From the NCBI RefSeq assembly GCF_014650955.1, contig NZ_BMVY01000009.1:207704-271703 (forward strand): 64,000 bases of DNA, given 5' to 3'. The position numbers and the translations under genes were made by a program. The notes beneath the pieces are model-generated. The model saw only the letters and a program-made list of their open reading frames with translations, made no database searches and was not told the origin of the DNA. Of this stretch, positions 1 to 9,100 are shown piece by piece (position 1 is the stretch's first letter; every line of letters starts with the position of its first letter). The DNA is from Streptomyces tauricus. Its GTDB lineage: Bacteria > Actinomycetota > Actinomycetes > Streptomycetales > Streptomycetaceae.

Positions 1-294
1 CACGGAGACCGTGACGCCCTCGGAGGCGAGGCCGCGGACAACCGGTATGACGCGTTTCAGCTCCTCCGCCTCGTCGACGCGGGCGGCGCCGGGGCGGGTG
101 GACTCGCCCCCCACGTCGACCAGGTCCGCACCCTCCGTGACCAGGTCGAGACCGTGCTTGACGGCGGCGGTCGTGTCGAAGAACCGGCCGCCGTCCGAGA
201 AGGAGTCGGGGGTCACGTTCACGACGCCCATGACCGCACAGCGGTCCCACGCCGGGAGCCCTGACACTTGCCCTCGCCCACTCATCTTGCTCAT
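1..294 (-). CDS. folP: Dihydropteroate synthase, N-terminal part (cut by window edge)
   Basis: Only the first 98 codons are inside the window; the rest lies to the left. The enzyme condenses 6-hydroxymethyl-dihydropterin pyrophosphate with p-aminobenzoate in cytosolic folate synthesis. Visible family motifs are MGVVNVTPDSFSDGG (first pterin-binding loop) near residues 22-36 and the VDVGGESTRPGA loop near 59-70. Two in-frame ATG codons lie at 294 and 285; the first is used here. It is followed on the same strand side by the MprF-like gene, which is upstream in the transcription direction. Identification is very secure from the two loops. Confidence 0.93.
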   Translation of the reverse strand, partial: MSKMSGRGQVSGLPAWDRCAVMGVVNVTPDSFSDGGRFFDTTAAVKHGLDLVTEGADLVDVGGESTRPGAARVDEAEELKRVIPVVRGLASEGVTVSV

Positions 295-435
295 ACCGTC
301 CAGCCTAGGCCCAAGGGGTGGATGGCCGGTCTGCGCTGTGTCCGGCCCGGACCGGCCGCCGCGCGGCACGGGGGTGGGCGTCGCGAGGCGGCCGGCGTTC
401 CTGGTGGGGGTGGTGGGAAGGGGGCGTGATGGCGC

Positions 436-2364
436 TCAGGCCGGCCGTGCGCGTTCCACCGGCGCGTGGGCGCACGGGCGGGGCGCCTTCGGGCGGCGGC
501 GCAGGACGCGCGGCAGGGCGAGGCTCACGAAGCCCTCGGCCTGCAGGGCGGCGAGGCCGATGCGAGGGAGGTCGCGGGAGGTGCGGTAGACGACGAAGCG
601 GGGCTCCCACGAGGGGCGGAACTTCGCGTTGAACTTGTACAGCGACTCGATCTGGAACCAGCGGGAGAGGAACACCAGCAGACCGCGCCAGACCCGCAGG
701 ACCGGGCCGGCGCCGATCTTCTCGCCGCGGGCCAGGGCCGCGCGGAACATCGCGAAGTTCAGCGAGACGCGAGCGATGCCCAGTCGGGGGGCCGCCTGGA
801 GGGCCGCCACGATGAGGAGTTCGTTCATGCCGGGGTCGGCCGAGCGGTCGCGGCGCATGAGGTCCAAGGAGACGCCGTCCCCACCCCAGGGGACGAAGTG
901 GAGTACGGCCTTCAGGTCGCCGTACGGGCCGGGCTCGCCGTCCGCCTTGTGCGCCGTCGCGATGAGGCAGTCGCCGTCCGCCGGGTCGCCGATGCGGCCG
1001 AGCGCCATGGAGAACCCGCGTTCGGTGTCCGTGCCGCGCCAGTCCTCCGCAGCCCCGCGGATCCGGTCGAGTTCGCCCTCGCCCAGGTCACGGATGCGCC
1101 GTACCCGGGTCTCGTAGCCGGCCCGCTCGATGCGCTTGACCATCTGGCGCACGTTCCGCATCGCGCGCCCGGCCAGGGAGAAATCCGCGGCCTCCACCAC
1201 CGCCTCGTCGCCCAGTTCGAGGGCGTCGAGACCGGTCTCGCGGGTCCAGACCTCGCCGCCCGTCTCGGAACAGCCCATGACGGCGGGCGTCCAGGAGTGG
1301 GCGGTGGCCTCGTCCATGAAGCGTTCGATCGCGCCGGGCCAGGCCTCGACGTCGCCGATCGGGTCGCCGCTGGCGAGCATCACCCCGGAGACGACCCGGT
1401 AGGTCACGGCCGCCTTGCCGCTGGGGGAGAAGACGACCGCCTTGTCGCGGCGGAGCGCGAAGTGGCCGAGCGAGTCGCGCCCTCCGTGCTTGTCCAGGAG
1501 GGCGCGCAGACGCGCCTCGTCGTCCTCGGTGAGGCGCGCGGCCGGGTGTTCGGGACGGAAGGCCAGATAGATCGTGGTCACGGCGGTCAGTAGACCGAGC
1601 GCGCCCAGGGAGAAGGCCACCGTCCAGGACGTGGTGCCCTGGTAGTCGAGGGGCCCCTCCAGCCCGAACAGGCCGTACAGCACATGGGCGATACGGTCCG
1701 CGAGGCTCGGGTCGCCGATCAGGCGGCGGGGGTGGGCGCTGACGATGACCAGGCCGAGGACGAGCGAACCGGCGCCCATGAGGACGAAGTTGGCGAGCGC
1801 CCGCCAGCGGCTGCGCGGATCGGGCAGCGCGGTGAACTCGTCCCGGTGACGCAGCAGCGGGGCCAGCAGCGCGAGCGAGACGACCACGCCGACGAGCGAG
1901 TGCCGGTACGTGAACTGGGCGAGGGCGCCCGCCGGGAGCAGCCCCACCGCGGCCCGCCACGCCCGCCGTTTGCGCCGGCGCAGCCCGTGGGCCAGGAGCA
2001 GCAGCAGAACACCCGTACTGAGCGACAGGGCGGCGGCGAACGGGCCGAGCGCGCCCGGCAGTACCTCCGCGAGCGTGTGCATCCGGCTGTGGCGGAAGCG
2101 CGGGAAGACACCCGCGGCGATGTCCAGGACGCCCACGAGCGTGCAGGCCCGGGCGACCCAGGCGGGGACGGCCTCGGGGCGCGGACCGTGGAAGACGCGG
2201 CGCGTGCCGTGCGGTGCGCCGCCCGGACGGCCGAGTGCGCCCCGCGGCCGGTCCGTTCGTTCCGGAACCTCGCCCGACTTTTCCCCATCTATCCTGACAG
2301 ACATCGCATCCCGTGGTTCTGCGAGAGACCGTGAATCCGGTGCCAATCCGGCATCCGGCGACAT
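436..2364 (-). CDS. MprF-like phosphatidylglycerol lysyltransferase, DUF2156 type membrane protein
   Basis: A 642-residue protein with several N-terminal membrane helices (hydrophobic blocks between about residues 70 and 250) followed by a cytosolic C-terminal domain of the DUF2156/MprF class, a GNAT-like fold that uses aminoacyl-tRNA to modify phosphatidylglycerol. The C-terminal half contains the family-type stretches SLDLMRRD and GMNELLI. The ATG at 2364 is preceded by GAGGG at 4-nt spacing; an alternative ATG at 2304 has a weaker site. It is transcribed divergently from the esterase gene at 2507, with 142 bp between them. Family knowledge suggests lipid lysinylation and resistance to cationic peptides; the amino acid and lipid used here are inferred. 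Confidence 0.8.
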   Translation of the reverse strand: MSPDAGLAPDSRSLAEPRDAMSVRIDGEKSGEVPERTDRPRGALGRPGGAPHGTRRVFHGPRPEAVPAWVARACTLVGVLDIAAGVFPRFRHSRMHTLAEVLPGALGPFAAALSLSTGVLLLLLAHGLRRRKRRAWRAAVGLLPAGALAQFTYRHSLVGVVVSLALLAPLLRHRDEFTALPDPRSRWRALANFVLMGAGSLVLGLVIVSAHPRRLIGDPSLADRIAHVLYGLFGLEGPLDYQGTTSWTVAFSLGALGLLTAVTTIYLAFRPEHPAARLTEDDEARLRALLDKHGGRDSLGHFALRRDKAVVFSPSGKAAVTYRVVSGVMLASGDPIGDVEAWPGAIERFMDEATAHSWTPAVMGCSETGGEVWTRETGLDALELGDEAVVEAADFSLAGRAMRNVRQMVKRIERAGYETRVRRIRDLGEGELDRIRGAAEDWRGTDTERGFSMALGRIGDPADGDCLIATAHKADGEPGPYGDLKAVLHFVPWGGDGVSLDLMRRDRSADPGMNELLIVAALQAAPRLGIARVSLNFAMFRAALARGEKIGAGPVLRVWRGLLVFLSRWFQIESLYKFNAKFRPSWEPRFVVYRTSRDLPRIGLAALQAEGFVSLALPRVLRRRPKAPRPCAHAPVERARPA

Positions 2365-2506
2365 TGCGCCCTCTAGGACGGTGTCTTTTGGAGCCAGGTT
2401 CACTCCCTTGCGGAAAACCGCTCCAAAGGGAAAGGAAAGACCGGGGCAAGGCGCCGTGAAGGCAGCGGTGCGGCCACCCGTCGGAAAGCGCAGGCAGGAA
2501 CAGCTC

Positions 2507-3631
2507 ATGGGACTCACGAGCAAGAAGGTGCTGGCACTGGTGCTCCTCCTCGCGGTGCTGCTGTTCGTCGGCACGGTGTGGTGCTGGCCGCTGCTCGCAC
2601 GCCGCGACTGGCGTGCCGTGGCAGGGCGGATCGCCCTGCTGACGGCCACTCAGCTCACGGTCTTCACAGCGGTCGGCCTTGGCGCCAACCAGGCCTTCGG
2701 GTTCTACGCGAGCTGGGCCGACCTCCTCGGCCGGGAGTCCGGACAGGGCGTGGTGGTCGACCACGACCCCGGGGACGCGGCCGGGCCGCTCCAGGTGGTC
2801 GACACCCGGCACGTCAACGTGTCCGGCGGGGCGCGTCCCCAGGTCGGCGGTCAGATCCAGAAAGTCGAACTGGTCGGCAGGCGGACGCACATCGCCAGTC
2901 CCGCGTACGTCTATCTGCCGCCGGAGTACTTCCAGCCGCAGTACCGGACCCGTACGTTCCCGGCCGCTGTCGTGCTCACCGGCTATCCGGGCACCGCGGA
3001 GGCGCTCATCAAGGGCCTGCACTATCCGCAGACCGCCCACGCGCTGGCCGAGGAGGGCCGGATGCAGCCGATGATCCTGGTCATGATGCGGCCGACCGTC
3101 GCACCGCCGCGCGACACCGAGTGCGTGGACGTGCCCGGCGGACCGCGGACCGAGACGTTCTTCGCCCAGGACCTCCCCGACGCCGTGTCACATCACTACA
3201 GGGTGGGCGGAGAACCCGGCGGCTGGGGCATCGTCGGCGACTCGACGGGCGGCTACTGCGCGCTGAAGCTCGCGATCCACCACCCGGGGACGTACGCCGC
3301 CGGGGCGGGCCTGTCCCCGTACTACCGGCCGCCGTCCGACCCCACGACGGGCGATCTCTTCCACGGGGACGAGGAGTTGCGCGACAACGCCGACCTGATG
3401 TGGTTCCTCAAGCACCGGCCCGCGCCCGACACCTCGCTGCTCGTCAGCAGCAGCAGACAGGGCGAGAGCAACTACCGGGAGACGCTGCGGTTCATCGACC
3501 TGGTCGGGGCGAGGAAGCCGACCCGGATCTCGTCGATCATCCTCGACAGCGGCGGCCACAACTTCAACACCTGGCGGCGCGAGATCCCGGCGACGCTCCA
3601 GTGGCTGAGCGGGCGGCTGAGCGACCACTGA
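2507..3631 (+). CDS. Membrane-anchored esterase of the esterase D / mycolyltransferase-like family
   Basis: A 374-residue protein. Two hydrophobic N-terminal helices (about 5-25 and 43-62) would tether an external alpha/beta-hydrolase domain. The nucleophile elbow is GDSTGGYCALK (Gly-x-Ser-x-Gly-Gly), and a late DSGGHNFNTW segment supplies the expected catalytic His. Domain start is visible at YVYLPPEYF. The ATG at 2507 follows a weak CAGGAA site. It sits head-to-head with the MprF-like gene. PF00756 members act on acyl or trehalose esters; no substrate can be assigned here. Confidence 0.82.
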   Translation: MGLTSKKVLALVLLLAVLLFVGTVWCWPLLARRDWRAVAGRIALLTATQLTVFTAVGLGANQAFGFYASWADLLGRESGQGVVVDHDPGDAAGPLQVVDTRHVNVSGGARPQVGGQIQKVELVGRRTHIASPAYVYLPPEYFQPQYRTRTFPAAVVLTGYPGTAEALIKGLHYPQTAHALAEEGRMQPMILVMMRPTVAPPRDTECVDVPGGPRTETFFAQDLPDAVSHHYRVGGEPGGWGIVGDSTGGYCALKLAIHHPGTYAAGAGLSPYYRPPSDPTTGDLFHGDEELRDNADLMWFLKHRPAPDTSLLVSSSRQGESNYRETLRFIDLVGARKPTRISSIILDSGGHNFNTWRREIPATLQWLSGRLSDH

Positions 3632-4047
3632 GCGGCCCCGGGGGATCACCGAGCGGCCGTCGGTCAAGGTTTCTGACGACGGCTGTACGCGAATACGCGG
3701 TGAAGTCCGCTGAATTCACCGCCGGTCGCCGGCCCGGAGATTCTTTCGGATCTCGGGAAGTCCGGTCGCAAGGCCGGCGATCCCGCCCCGGGGACGAATG
3801 CGGGGGAGCTTGATCGAGAAGTGGCGCGGCGGCCACGGGGGAGTCCGCGTCGAATAGGCGGACGGCGGCCGGACGGCGGACCGACGGGGCGGGACCCGTG
3901 CGACTGCTGGTGGCGGGCCCAACTCGTGGTCCTGGAGGGGCCGGTGCGGGGATTGTCCGGTGAAGGGGCGGTGAGAAGGTTTCGGTGTGGCTGCGTTTTT
4001 GCCATGCGGGGCACCATCATTCGCCTACGCGCGGTAAGTTTCTGGCC
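3632..4047. other. Intergenic stretch without a recognised element
   Basis: About 415 bp between the esterase and the next gene. I see no strong terminator hairpin and no tRNA. AGAAGG at 3974-3979 sits 5 nt before an in-frame GTG at 3985, which could be an earlier start for the following gene. Confidence 0.5.
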
Positions 4048-5967
4048 ATGCCACGAGGACGTCACCGCCATTCCCCACCTCTGCACCGGCTGTTGCCCCC
4101 CTCGGCGATCGCAGGCGTATCCGTCGTCTGCGCCGTGGGGCCATGGCTGTTCTCCGAACCGATGGTGCTCCGAGGGCTGGCCGCGGGCGCCGCGCTGACG
4201 GCTGTCGTGGGCGCGATCGTCATGCGCCGCTGGGACGCCTCGGCGGGCAGGCGCGTCGCGGATCTCGCACGCGGGCGCGCGAGCGACGAGTGGCGTCACG
4301 AGGAGCGGGTCGCCGAACTGGAGAGCGACCTGGACGAGTCGCGCGAACTCCGTACGAAGCTGGAACAACGGCTGCGCGCCAAGCGTGCCGAGCTGGCCGG
4401 GCTGCGCAACGAACACGCCGCGCTGCTGCGGCGGTACGCCACGGCGGAGACCGAGCGGGCCACCGCGCTGGAGGGCCGCCGGCTCCTGGAGATAGAGGCC
4501 GCGCCCGCCCCGGAGGCCCCCGTCACGGCTTCGACGGCCGAGGAGACGGCCCCTGAGGGATCCGCCGACACGGCTCCCGAGGCGGAGGTGCCCGAGGCGA
4601 CGACGGCAACGGTCCAGGCGGCCCTGGCGGCGTCCTCCGCGGCCTCGGTCCTCTACGTGAAGGCCAACTCGGCGCTGGACCGGCTCCTGGGGGCCCGCAA
4701 CGGCGTCGCGGTCGAGGAGGCGGCTCGGGCGGATGACTCGAACGACCCGGACGACTCACACGACCCGAACGACCCGGACAACTCGGACGCCTTGAACGGC
4801 GACGGGTCCACGGCCGAGCCCGGGGACGACACCGCGGACACCGCGGTCGAGGCCGCCTCTGAGGAGTCCGGCCCCGCGCGGTCCGGCTCGCCGACGGACG
4901 GATCCATAGCCGCCGGTGCGGAGGCCGGGACCGACGCCGAGGCCGGCGCCGCTGGAGACCAAGGCGCCGAAGCTGCGGCTGCCCCGTCGACTACCGCGCC
5001 CGCCGCGACCGGCGCCACCCCCGACGACCCGGCCCCGGAAGACCCCGACACCGGCGGCCCCGCGCCGACCACGCCCCCCAAGGGCGGCCCGGCCAAGCGG
5101 ACGGCCCCGAAGGGCGGGACCCGGAAGGGTTCGCCGTCGCCGGGCGGCCCCGGCAAGGGCGCGCCCAGGCCGGGCGGCTCCCCGAAGGCCGCCGCCGCCT
5201 CCACCGCGGGCGGCGCCATGACGGGTGCGCCGACGAAGGCTGACACCCGCCAGGAGGGCGAGGCGCTGGGGAGGCCCGAGGCGGTCGGCGGGCACGAGCG
5301 CACGGCCGCCGCGACCGCCCCGAGGCCCACGCAGGCCGCCGAGACCGAGAACGTACGGCCCCACGCGCAGCCCGCGGAGACCGCACAGCCCGCCGGGACC
5401 GCCCGAGCCACCGGGACCGCTCGGCCCCGCGCACGGTCCGGCGCCGTCGGTGTGACGTCCCTGCAGTCCACCGCGACCCGTACGGCGTCCCGGCCCGCGC
5501 AGGACACCGCGCCCGCGCCGGAGTCGTCTCCGGGCAGCGCCCTCGCGCGTCCCACCCCGTCGGAAGTGGCCCGCGTACAGCAGCCGCCCGTGGCGGATGC
5601 CGGTCCGTCGCCGACGGGCGCCGCCGCGCTGACGCCCGCCGCGCGTCCCGCCCGTCCCGCCGGACACTTCGCCGTGCCCACGGCCGTGGCGGTCGCACCG
5701 GCCGCACCCGTGCGGCGGCCCGCCGTCGAGGGCGGCTTCGACTTCTTCGGTACGCAGAAGGGCGCGGAAGCGCTGGAGGCCGTGCAGAACGAGGACCTCG
5801 CCGACGTGGTCGGGCAGGAGGCGCTCGCGCTCCACAAGGCCGAGGCCGAGTCCGGCTTCAAGCCCGCGGGCGACGAGTCGCGCGGTGTCGGCCAGGTCAT
5901 CGACCTGACCGCGCACGACGAGACGGAACAGATCGACCTGACGGAACTGCGGAGCGCGGTCTCCTAG
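4048..5967 (+). CDS. Membrane protein with coiled coil and long Ala/Pro/Thr-rich tail, function unknown
   Basis: A 639-residue protein. Residues 10-55 contain two short hydrophobic segments; about 80-145 is a charged Glu/Arg/Leu heptad region likely to form a coiled coil; then about 400 residues are low-complexity Ala, Pro, Thr and Gly, with an Asp/Asn run (repeats of DDSNDPDDSHDPNDPDNSD type) near 230-250. The last 80 residues are more ordered (GGFDFFGTQKGAEAL, then an acidic VIDLTAHDETEQIDLTEL end). The ATG at 4048 gives a basic MPRGRHRHS start that I remember as usual in Streptomyces, but the GTG at 3985 has the better ribosome-binding site. No function is proposed. Confidence 0.75.
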   Translation: MPRGRHRHSPPLHRLLPPSAIAGVSVVCAVGPWLFSEPMVLRGLAAGAALTAVVGAIVMRRWDASAGRRVADLARGRASDEWRHEERVAELESDLDESRELRTKLEQRLRAKRAELAGLRNEHAALLRRYATAETERATALEGRRLLEIEAAPAPEAPVTASTAEETAPEGSADTAPEAEVPEATTATVQAALAASSAASVLYVKANSALDRLLGARNGVAVEEAARADDSNDPDDSHDPNDPDNSDALNGDGSTAEPGDDTADTAVEAASEESGPARSGSPTDGSIAAGAEAGTDAEAGAAGDQGAEAAAAPSTTAPAATGATPDDPAPEDPDTGGPAPTTPPKGGPAKRTAPKGGTRKGSPSPGGPGKGAPRPGGSPKAAAASTAGGAMTGAPTKADTRQEGEALGRPEAVGGHERTAAATAPRPTQAAETENVRPHAQPAETAQPAGTARATGTARPRARSGAVGVTSLQSTATRTASRPAQDTAPAPESSPGSALARPTPSEVARVQQPPVADAGPSPTGAAALTPAARPARPAGHFAVPTAVAVAPAAPVRRPAVEGGFDFFGTQKGAEALEAVQNEDLADVVGQEALALHKAEAESGFKPAGDESRGVGQVIDLTAHDETEQIDLTELRSAVS

Positions 5968-6052
5968 AAGCTCCCGAGGATCCCTCAGGGGCCCGGAGAT
6001 CCCTGAGGGGCCCGGAGATCTCTGAGGGACCCGGAATCCCTGAGAGGGCCGG

Positions 6053-7360
6053 TCAGGCCATCCAGCGGTCCGGCCGGGCCTCGCGCCGGCCGGTCAGCGC
6101 ACGGTCCGCCTGCGCGTACAGCAGCTCCGCCGCCTCCGAGGCGTCCCGCAGCCGGGCCGTCACCGTCTTGTTGGCGCCGGTGTCCACCCGGACGTCGGCG
6201 AGCCCCTGGCGGCGCTGCCACGGCCCCTGCTCCAGGCGCACGCTCTGCACCTTCGCGTGCGGTACGAGCGCGATGCTGCGGCGGAGCAGCCCGTGCCGGG
6301 CCACGAAGACGGTGTCGGTGACGGCGATCCCGTAACCCCGCCACCACAACGGCAGACACCGGCCCGCCCGGCGCGGGGGGCGCGCGAGGGTGGCGGGCAC
6401 GGTCACTCCCGGCAGCACGCGCGCGATGACCGACTCGGCGACCTCGCGCGGGGCGACCGGTATGAGGACGGAGTTGGACGAGCCCGCCACGTCCAGTTCG
6501 ATCCGGACCCAGCCGCGCCGCCGCCACAGGAGCGGTTCGACGATGTGGATGGTCTGGACGCGCCCGGGCGGCACGGTCTCGTGCGTACGGTCGAGCAGCC
6601 CGTGGTCGATGCGCAGTCCGTCCGGCGACTCGCCCACGGTCCAGTCGTACTCGGCGACGAACCGGCCCACGCTGCTCGCGCCCGCCGCGCCCAGCAGCGG
6701 CAGCGCCGTCGCGAGGACCGTCCACACGCTGTGGGTGGCGAACCACAGCAGCGGCGGTACGACGAGGGCGGCGGCCAGCGTCCCCCAGGTGGCCCCGGTC
6801 AGGACGAGCGAGACCGCGAGGACCCTGGCCGGTACGTGCAGGAGTTGCCTGACCGGCGCCTCGCCCACCTCGTGCACCGTCTCGGGGGCGAAACCGGCGG
6901 CCCGGGCGAGCAGTTCGGCCCGTAGTACCCGGGCCTCCTCCTGGCCCAGATAGGCCAGCTCGTCCTTCTTGTCGGTCCCGACGACGTCGAGTTTCAGCTT
7001 GGCGACCCCGGCGACGCGCGCCAGCAGCGGCTGGGTGACGTCGACGGCCTGGATCCGTTCGAGCCGGATGTGCGCGGTACGCCGGAACACCAGGCCCGTC
7101 CGGATGCGCAGCTCGGTGTCGGTCACCGAGAAGTGCGTGAACCACCAGCTCAGGAAGCCGTACAGGGCGGCCCCCAGGACGGCGGCGGCGAGGGCGGCCA
7201 GCAGGACGGTCGTCGTGAGCCGCATCAGCTGCCGCTGCGCCTGGTCGGGATCGTGCACGGCCCAGCCGGCGATCACGGCGACCGGCGCCCACGCGCGCCG
7301 CAGCGGAGTCACGGGATGCAGCCGCCGCTCGCGCGGCACGGATTCCGGTGGGGTGGTCAC
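6053..7360 (-). CDS. PH-domain membrane protein, YdbT type
   Basis: A 435-residue membrane protein with repeated bacterial PH (bPH2, DUF304) modules. Recognisable module starts are FSVTDTELRIRTGLVFRRTAHI, YDWTVGESPDGLRIDHGLLDRT and IAVTDTVFVARHGLLRRS (each quoted only in part). Hydrophobic helices precede the first two modules. The GTG start at 7360 overlaps the stop of the upstream partner gene by 4 bp (GTGA), so the two are translationally coupled. YdbS/YdbT-type pairs occur in many Gram-positive bacteria; in Bacillus they are linked to resistance to antimicrobial products of competitors. The molecular role remains unclear. Confidence 0.83.
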   Translation of the reverse strand: MTTPPESVPRERRLHPVTPLRRAWAPVAVIAGWAVHDPDQAQRQLMRLTTTVLLAALAAAVLGAALYGFLSWWFTHFSVTDTELRIRTGLVFRRTAHIRLERIQAVDVTQPLLARVAGVAKLKLDVVGTDKKDELAYLGQEEARVLRAELLARAAGFAPETVHEVGEAPVRQLLHVPARVLAVSLVLTGATWGTLAAALVVPPLLWFATHSVWTVLATALPLLGAAGASSVGRFVAEYDWTVGESPDGLRIDHGLLDRTHETVPPGRVQTIHIVEPLLWRRRGWVRIELDVAGSSNSVLIPVAPREVAESVIARVLPGVTVPATLARPPRRAGRCLPLWWRGYGIAVTDTVFVARHGLLRRSIALVPHAKVQSVRLEQGPWQRRQGLADVRVDTGANKTVTARLRDASEAAELLYAQADRALTGRREARPDRWMA

Positions 7361-7896
7361 AGCCCCGCCGATCGGGCCTCGCCCAGCTCGGTGAGCCGGT
7401 CGCGCAACCGTTCCGCCTCCGCCGGTACGAGCCCCGGGATACGGGCGTCCGTCGCCGCGGCGGCCGTGTGCAGCTGCACGCTCGCCAGCCCGAAGTGCCG
7501 CTCCACGGGACCTGAGGTGACCTCGACCAACTGCATGCGCCCGTACGGCACGACGGTCTCCTCGTGCCACAGGACACCCCGGCTGATCAGCAGGTCGTCC
7601 GCGCGCTCGGCATAGCGCCAGGAACGCCAGTTGCGGCCCAGCATCGGCCAGCCCCACAGCAGCGCGGCCAGCGGCAGCAGCGCGAACGCCGCCCAGACGG
7701 GCCCCGCGAACAGACCGAGCAGCAGGCCCGTGGCCAGGGTCAGCAGCCCCAGCCACACCACCAGCAGCAGCCGTCGCATCCTCAGCAGCCCCGGCGGCAG
7801 CGCGATCCACACCGGCTCGTCCGCCGGCACCCCCGCTGCCCGCCCGGCCGGCCGCCCCGCTGTCTGCCCCGCGTTTTCCGAGGTCCCCGTCTCCAT
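7357..7896 (-). CDS. PH-domain membrane protein, YdbS type
   Basis: A 179-residue protein with two N-terminal membrane helices (about residues 45-90) followed by one bPH2 domain (RADDLLISRGVLWHEETVVPYGRMQ region, continuing to the SGPVERHFGLASVQLHT strand pair). It is the first gene of a two-gene unit with the YdbT-type protein, joined by a 4-bp GTGA overlap. The ATG at 7896 lies only 31 bp from the divergent nuoD2 start at 7928, leaving almost no room for a leader. Confidence 0.83.
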   Translation of the reverse strand: METGTSENAGQTAGRPAGRAAGVPADEPVWIALPPGLLRMRRLLLVVWLGLLTLATGLLLGLFAGPVWAAFALLPLAALLWGWPMLGRNWRSWRYAERADDLLISRGVLWHEETVVPYGRMQLVEVTSGPVERHFGLASVQLHTAAAATDARIPGLVPAEAERLRDRLTELGEARSAGL

Positions 7897-7927
7897 GCAG
7901 CAAGCGTACGTACGACACACTGTCCGC

Positions 7928-9079
7928 ATGACTCCTACGACGGAGACCATGGTCGGGATCGGCGGCGCCGCGGAGAGCACCGACATGGTGCTCAACATCG
8001 GGCCCCAGCATCCGTCCACCCACGGCGTACTCCGGCTGAAGATCGTCCTGGACGGTGAGCGGATCCAGCACGCCGAGCCGGTGATCGGCTATATGCACCG
8101 CGGCGCGGAGAAGCTCTTCGAGGCGCGCGACTACCGGCAGATCATCATGCTGGCCAACCGCCACGACTGGCTCTCCGCGTTCTCGAACGAACTGGGCGTG
8201 GTCCTCGGTGTGGAGCGGATGCTCGGCATGGAGGTGCCCCCGCGCGCGGTATGGACGCGCACGCTCCTCGCGGAGCTGAACCGGGTCCTGAACCACCTGA
8301 TGTTCCTCGGCTCGTACCCCCTGGAGCTGGGCGGGATCACCCCGATCTTCTACGCGTTCACCGAGCGCGAGGAGCTTCAGCACGTCATGGAGGAGGTCTC
8401 CGGCGGGCGCATGCACTACATGTTCAACCGGGTGGGCGGCCTCAAGGAGGACCTGCCGGCCGGCTGGGCCACGCGCGCGCGGGAGGCCGTTTCCGGGGTG
8501 CGCTCCCGGATGGACCGGTTCGACGGCCTGGTGCTCGGCAACGAGATCTTCCGGGGGCGTACGCGCGGGGTCGGAGTGCTCTCCCCCGAGGCGGTGCACG
8601 CCTACGGAGTGAGCGGGCCGATCGCGCGCGCCTCCGGTGTCGACTTCGACCTGCGCCGGGACGAGCCGTACCTCGCGTACGGGGAACTCCAGGACACGCT
8701 GAAGGTCGTCACGCGCCAGGAGGGCGACTGCCTGGCCCGGTTCGAATGCCTCCTGGAGCAGACCCACAACGCGCTCGACCTCGCGGACGCCTGTCTGGAC
8801 CGGCTCGCGGAGCTGCCCCCCGGCCCGATCAACCAGCGGCTCCCCAAGGTTCTGAAGGCTCCCGAGGGCCATACGTACGCCTGGACCGAGAACCCCCTCG
8901 GCATCAACGGCTACTACCTCGTCAGCAAGGGCGAGAAGACGCCGTACCGGCTGAAGCTGCGGTCGGCCTCGTACAACAACATCCAGGCGCTCACCGAGCT
9001 GCTGCCGGGCACGCTGGTCGCGGACATGGTGGCGATCCTGGGGTCGCTGTTCTTCGTGGTGGGGGACATCGACAAGTAG
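7928..9079 (+). CDS. nuoD2: Orphan NADH-quinone oxidoreductase subunit D paralogue
   Basis: A 383-residue member of the 49-kDa/NuoD (NDUFS2) family of respiratory complex I, full length for the family. The N-terminus carries the conserved NIGPQHPSTHGVLRL block, the MHRGAEK motif at 56-62 that includes the arginine position methylated in mitochondria, and the C-terminal RSASYNN motif. NuoD forms the quinone-binding cavity with NuoB. No other nuo gene is adjacent, so this is a solitary copy rather than part of a nuo operon. The gene converges on a methyltransferase of the NDUFAF7 family with only 4 bp between stop codons. The ATG at 7928 has no ribosome-binding site and may be leaderless. Confidence 0.92.
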   Translation: MTPTTETMVGIGGAAESTDMVLNIGPQHPSTHGVLRLKIVLDGERIQHAEPVIGYMHRGAEKLFEARDYRQIIMLANRHDWLSAFSNELGVVLGVERMLGMEVPPRAVWTRTLLAELNRVLNHLMFLGSYPLELGGITPIFYAFTEREELQHVMEEVSGGRMHYMFNRVGGLKEDLPAGWATRAREAVSGVRSRMDRFDGLVLGNEIFRGRTRGVGVLSPEAVHAYGVSGPIARASGVDFDLRRDEPYLAYGELQDTLKVVTRQEGDCLARFECLLEQTHNALDLADACLDRLAELPPGPINQRLPKVLKAPEGHTYAWTENPLGINGYYLVSKGEKTPYRLKLRSASYNNIQALTELLPGTLVADMVAILGSLFFVVGDIDK

Positions 9080-9100
9080 CCCTCTACGGAGAGGGCTTTT
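9078..9100. terminator. Bidirectional terminator shared by nuoD2 and the methyltransferase
   Basis: AGCCCTCT and AGAGGGCT (8 bp, perfect) are separated by a 4-nt ACGG loop and followed by TTTT on the + strand. The hairpin overlaps the stop codons of both convergent genes. Confidence 0.7.
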
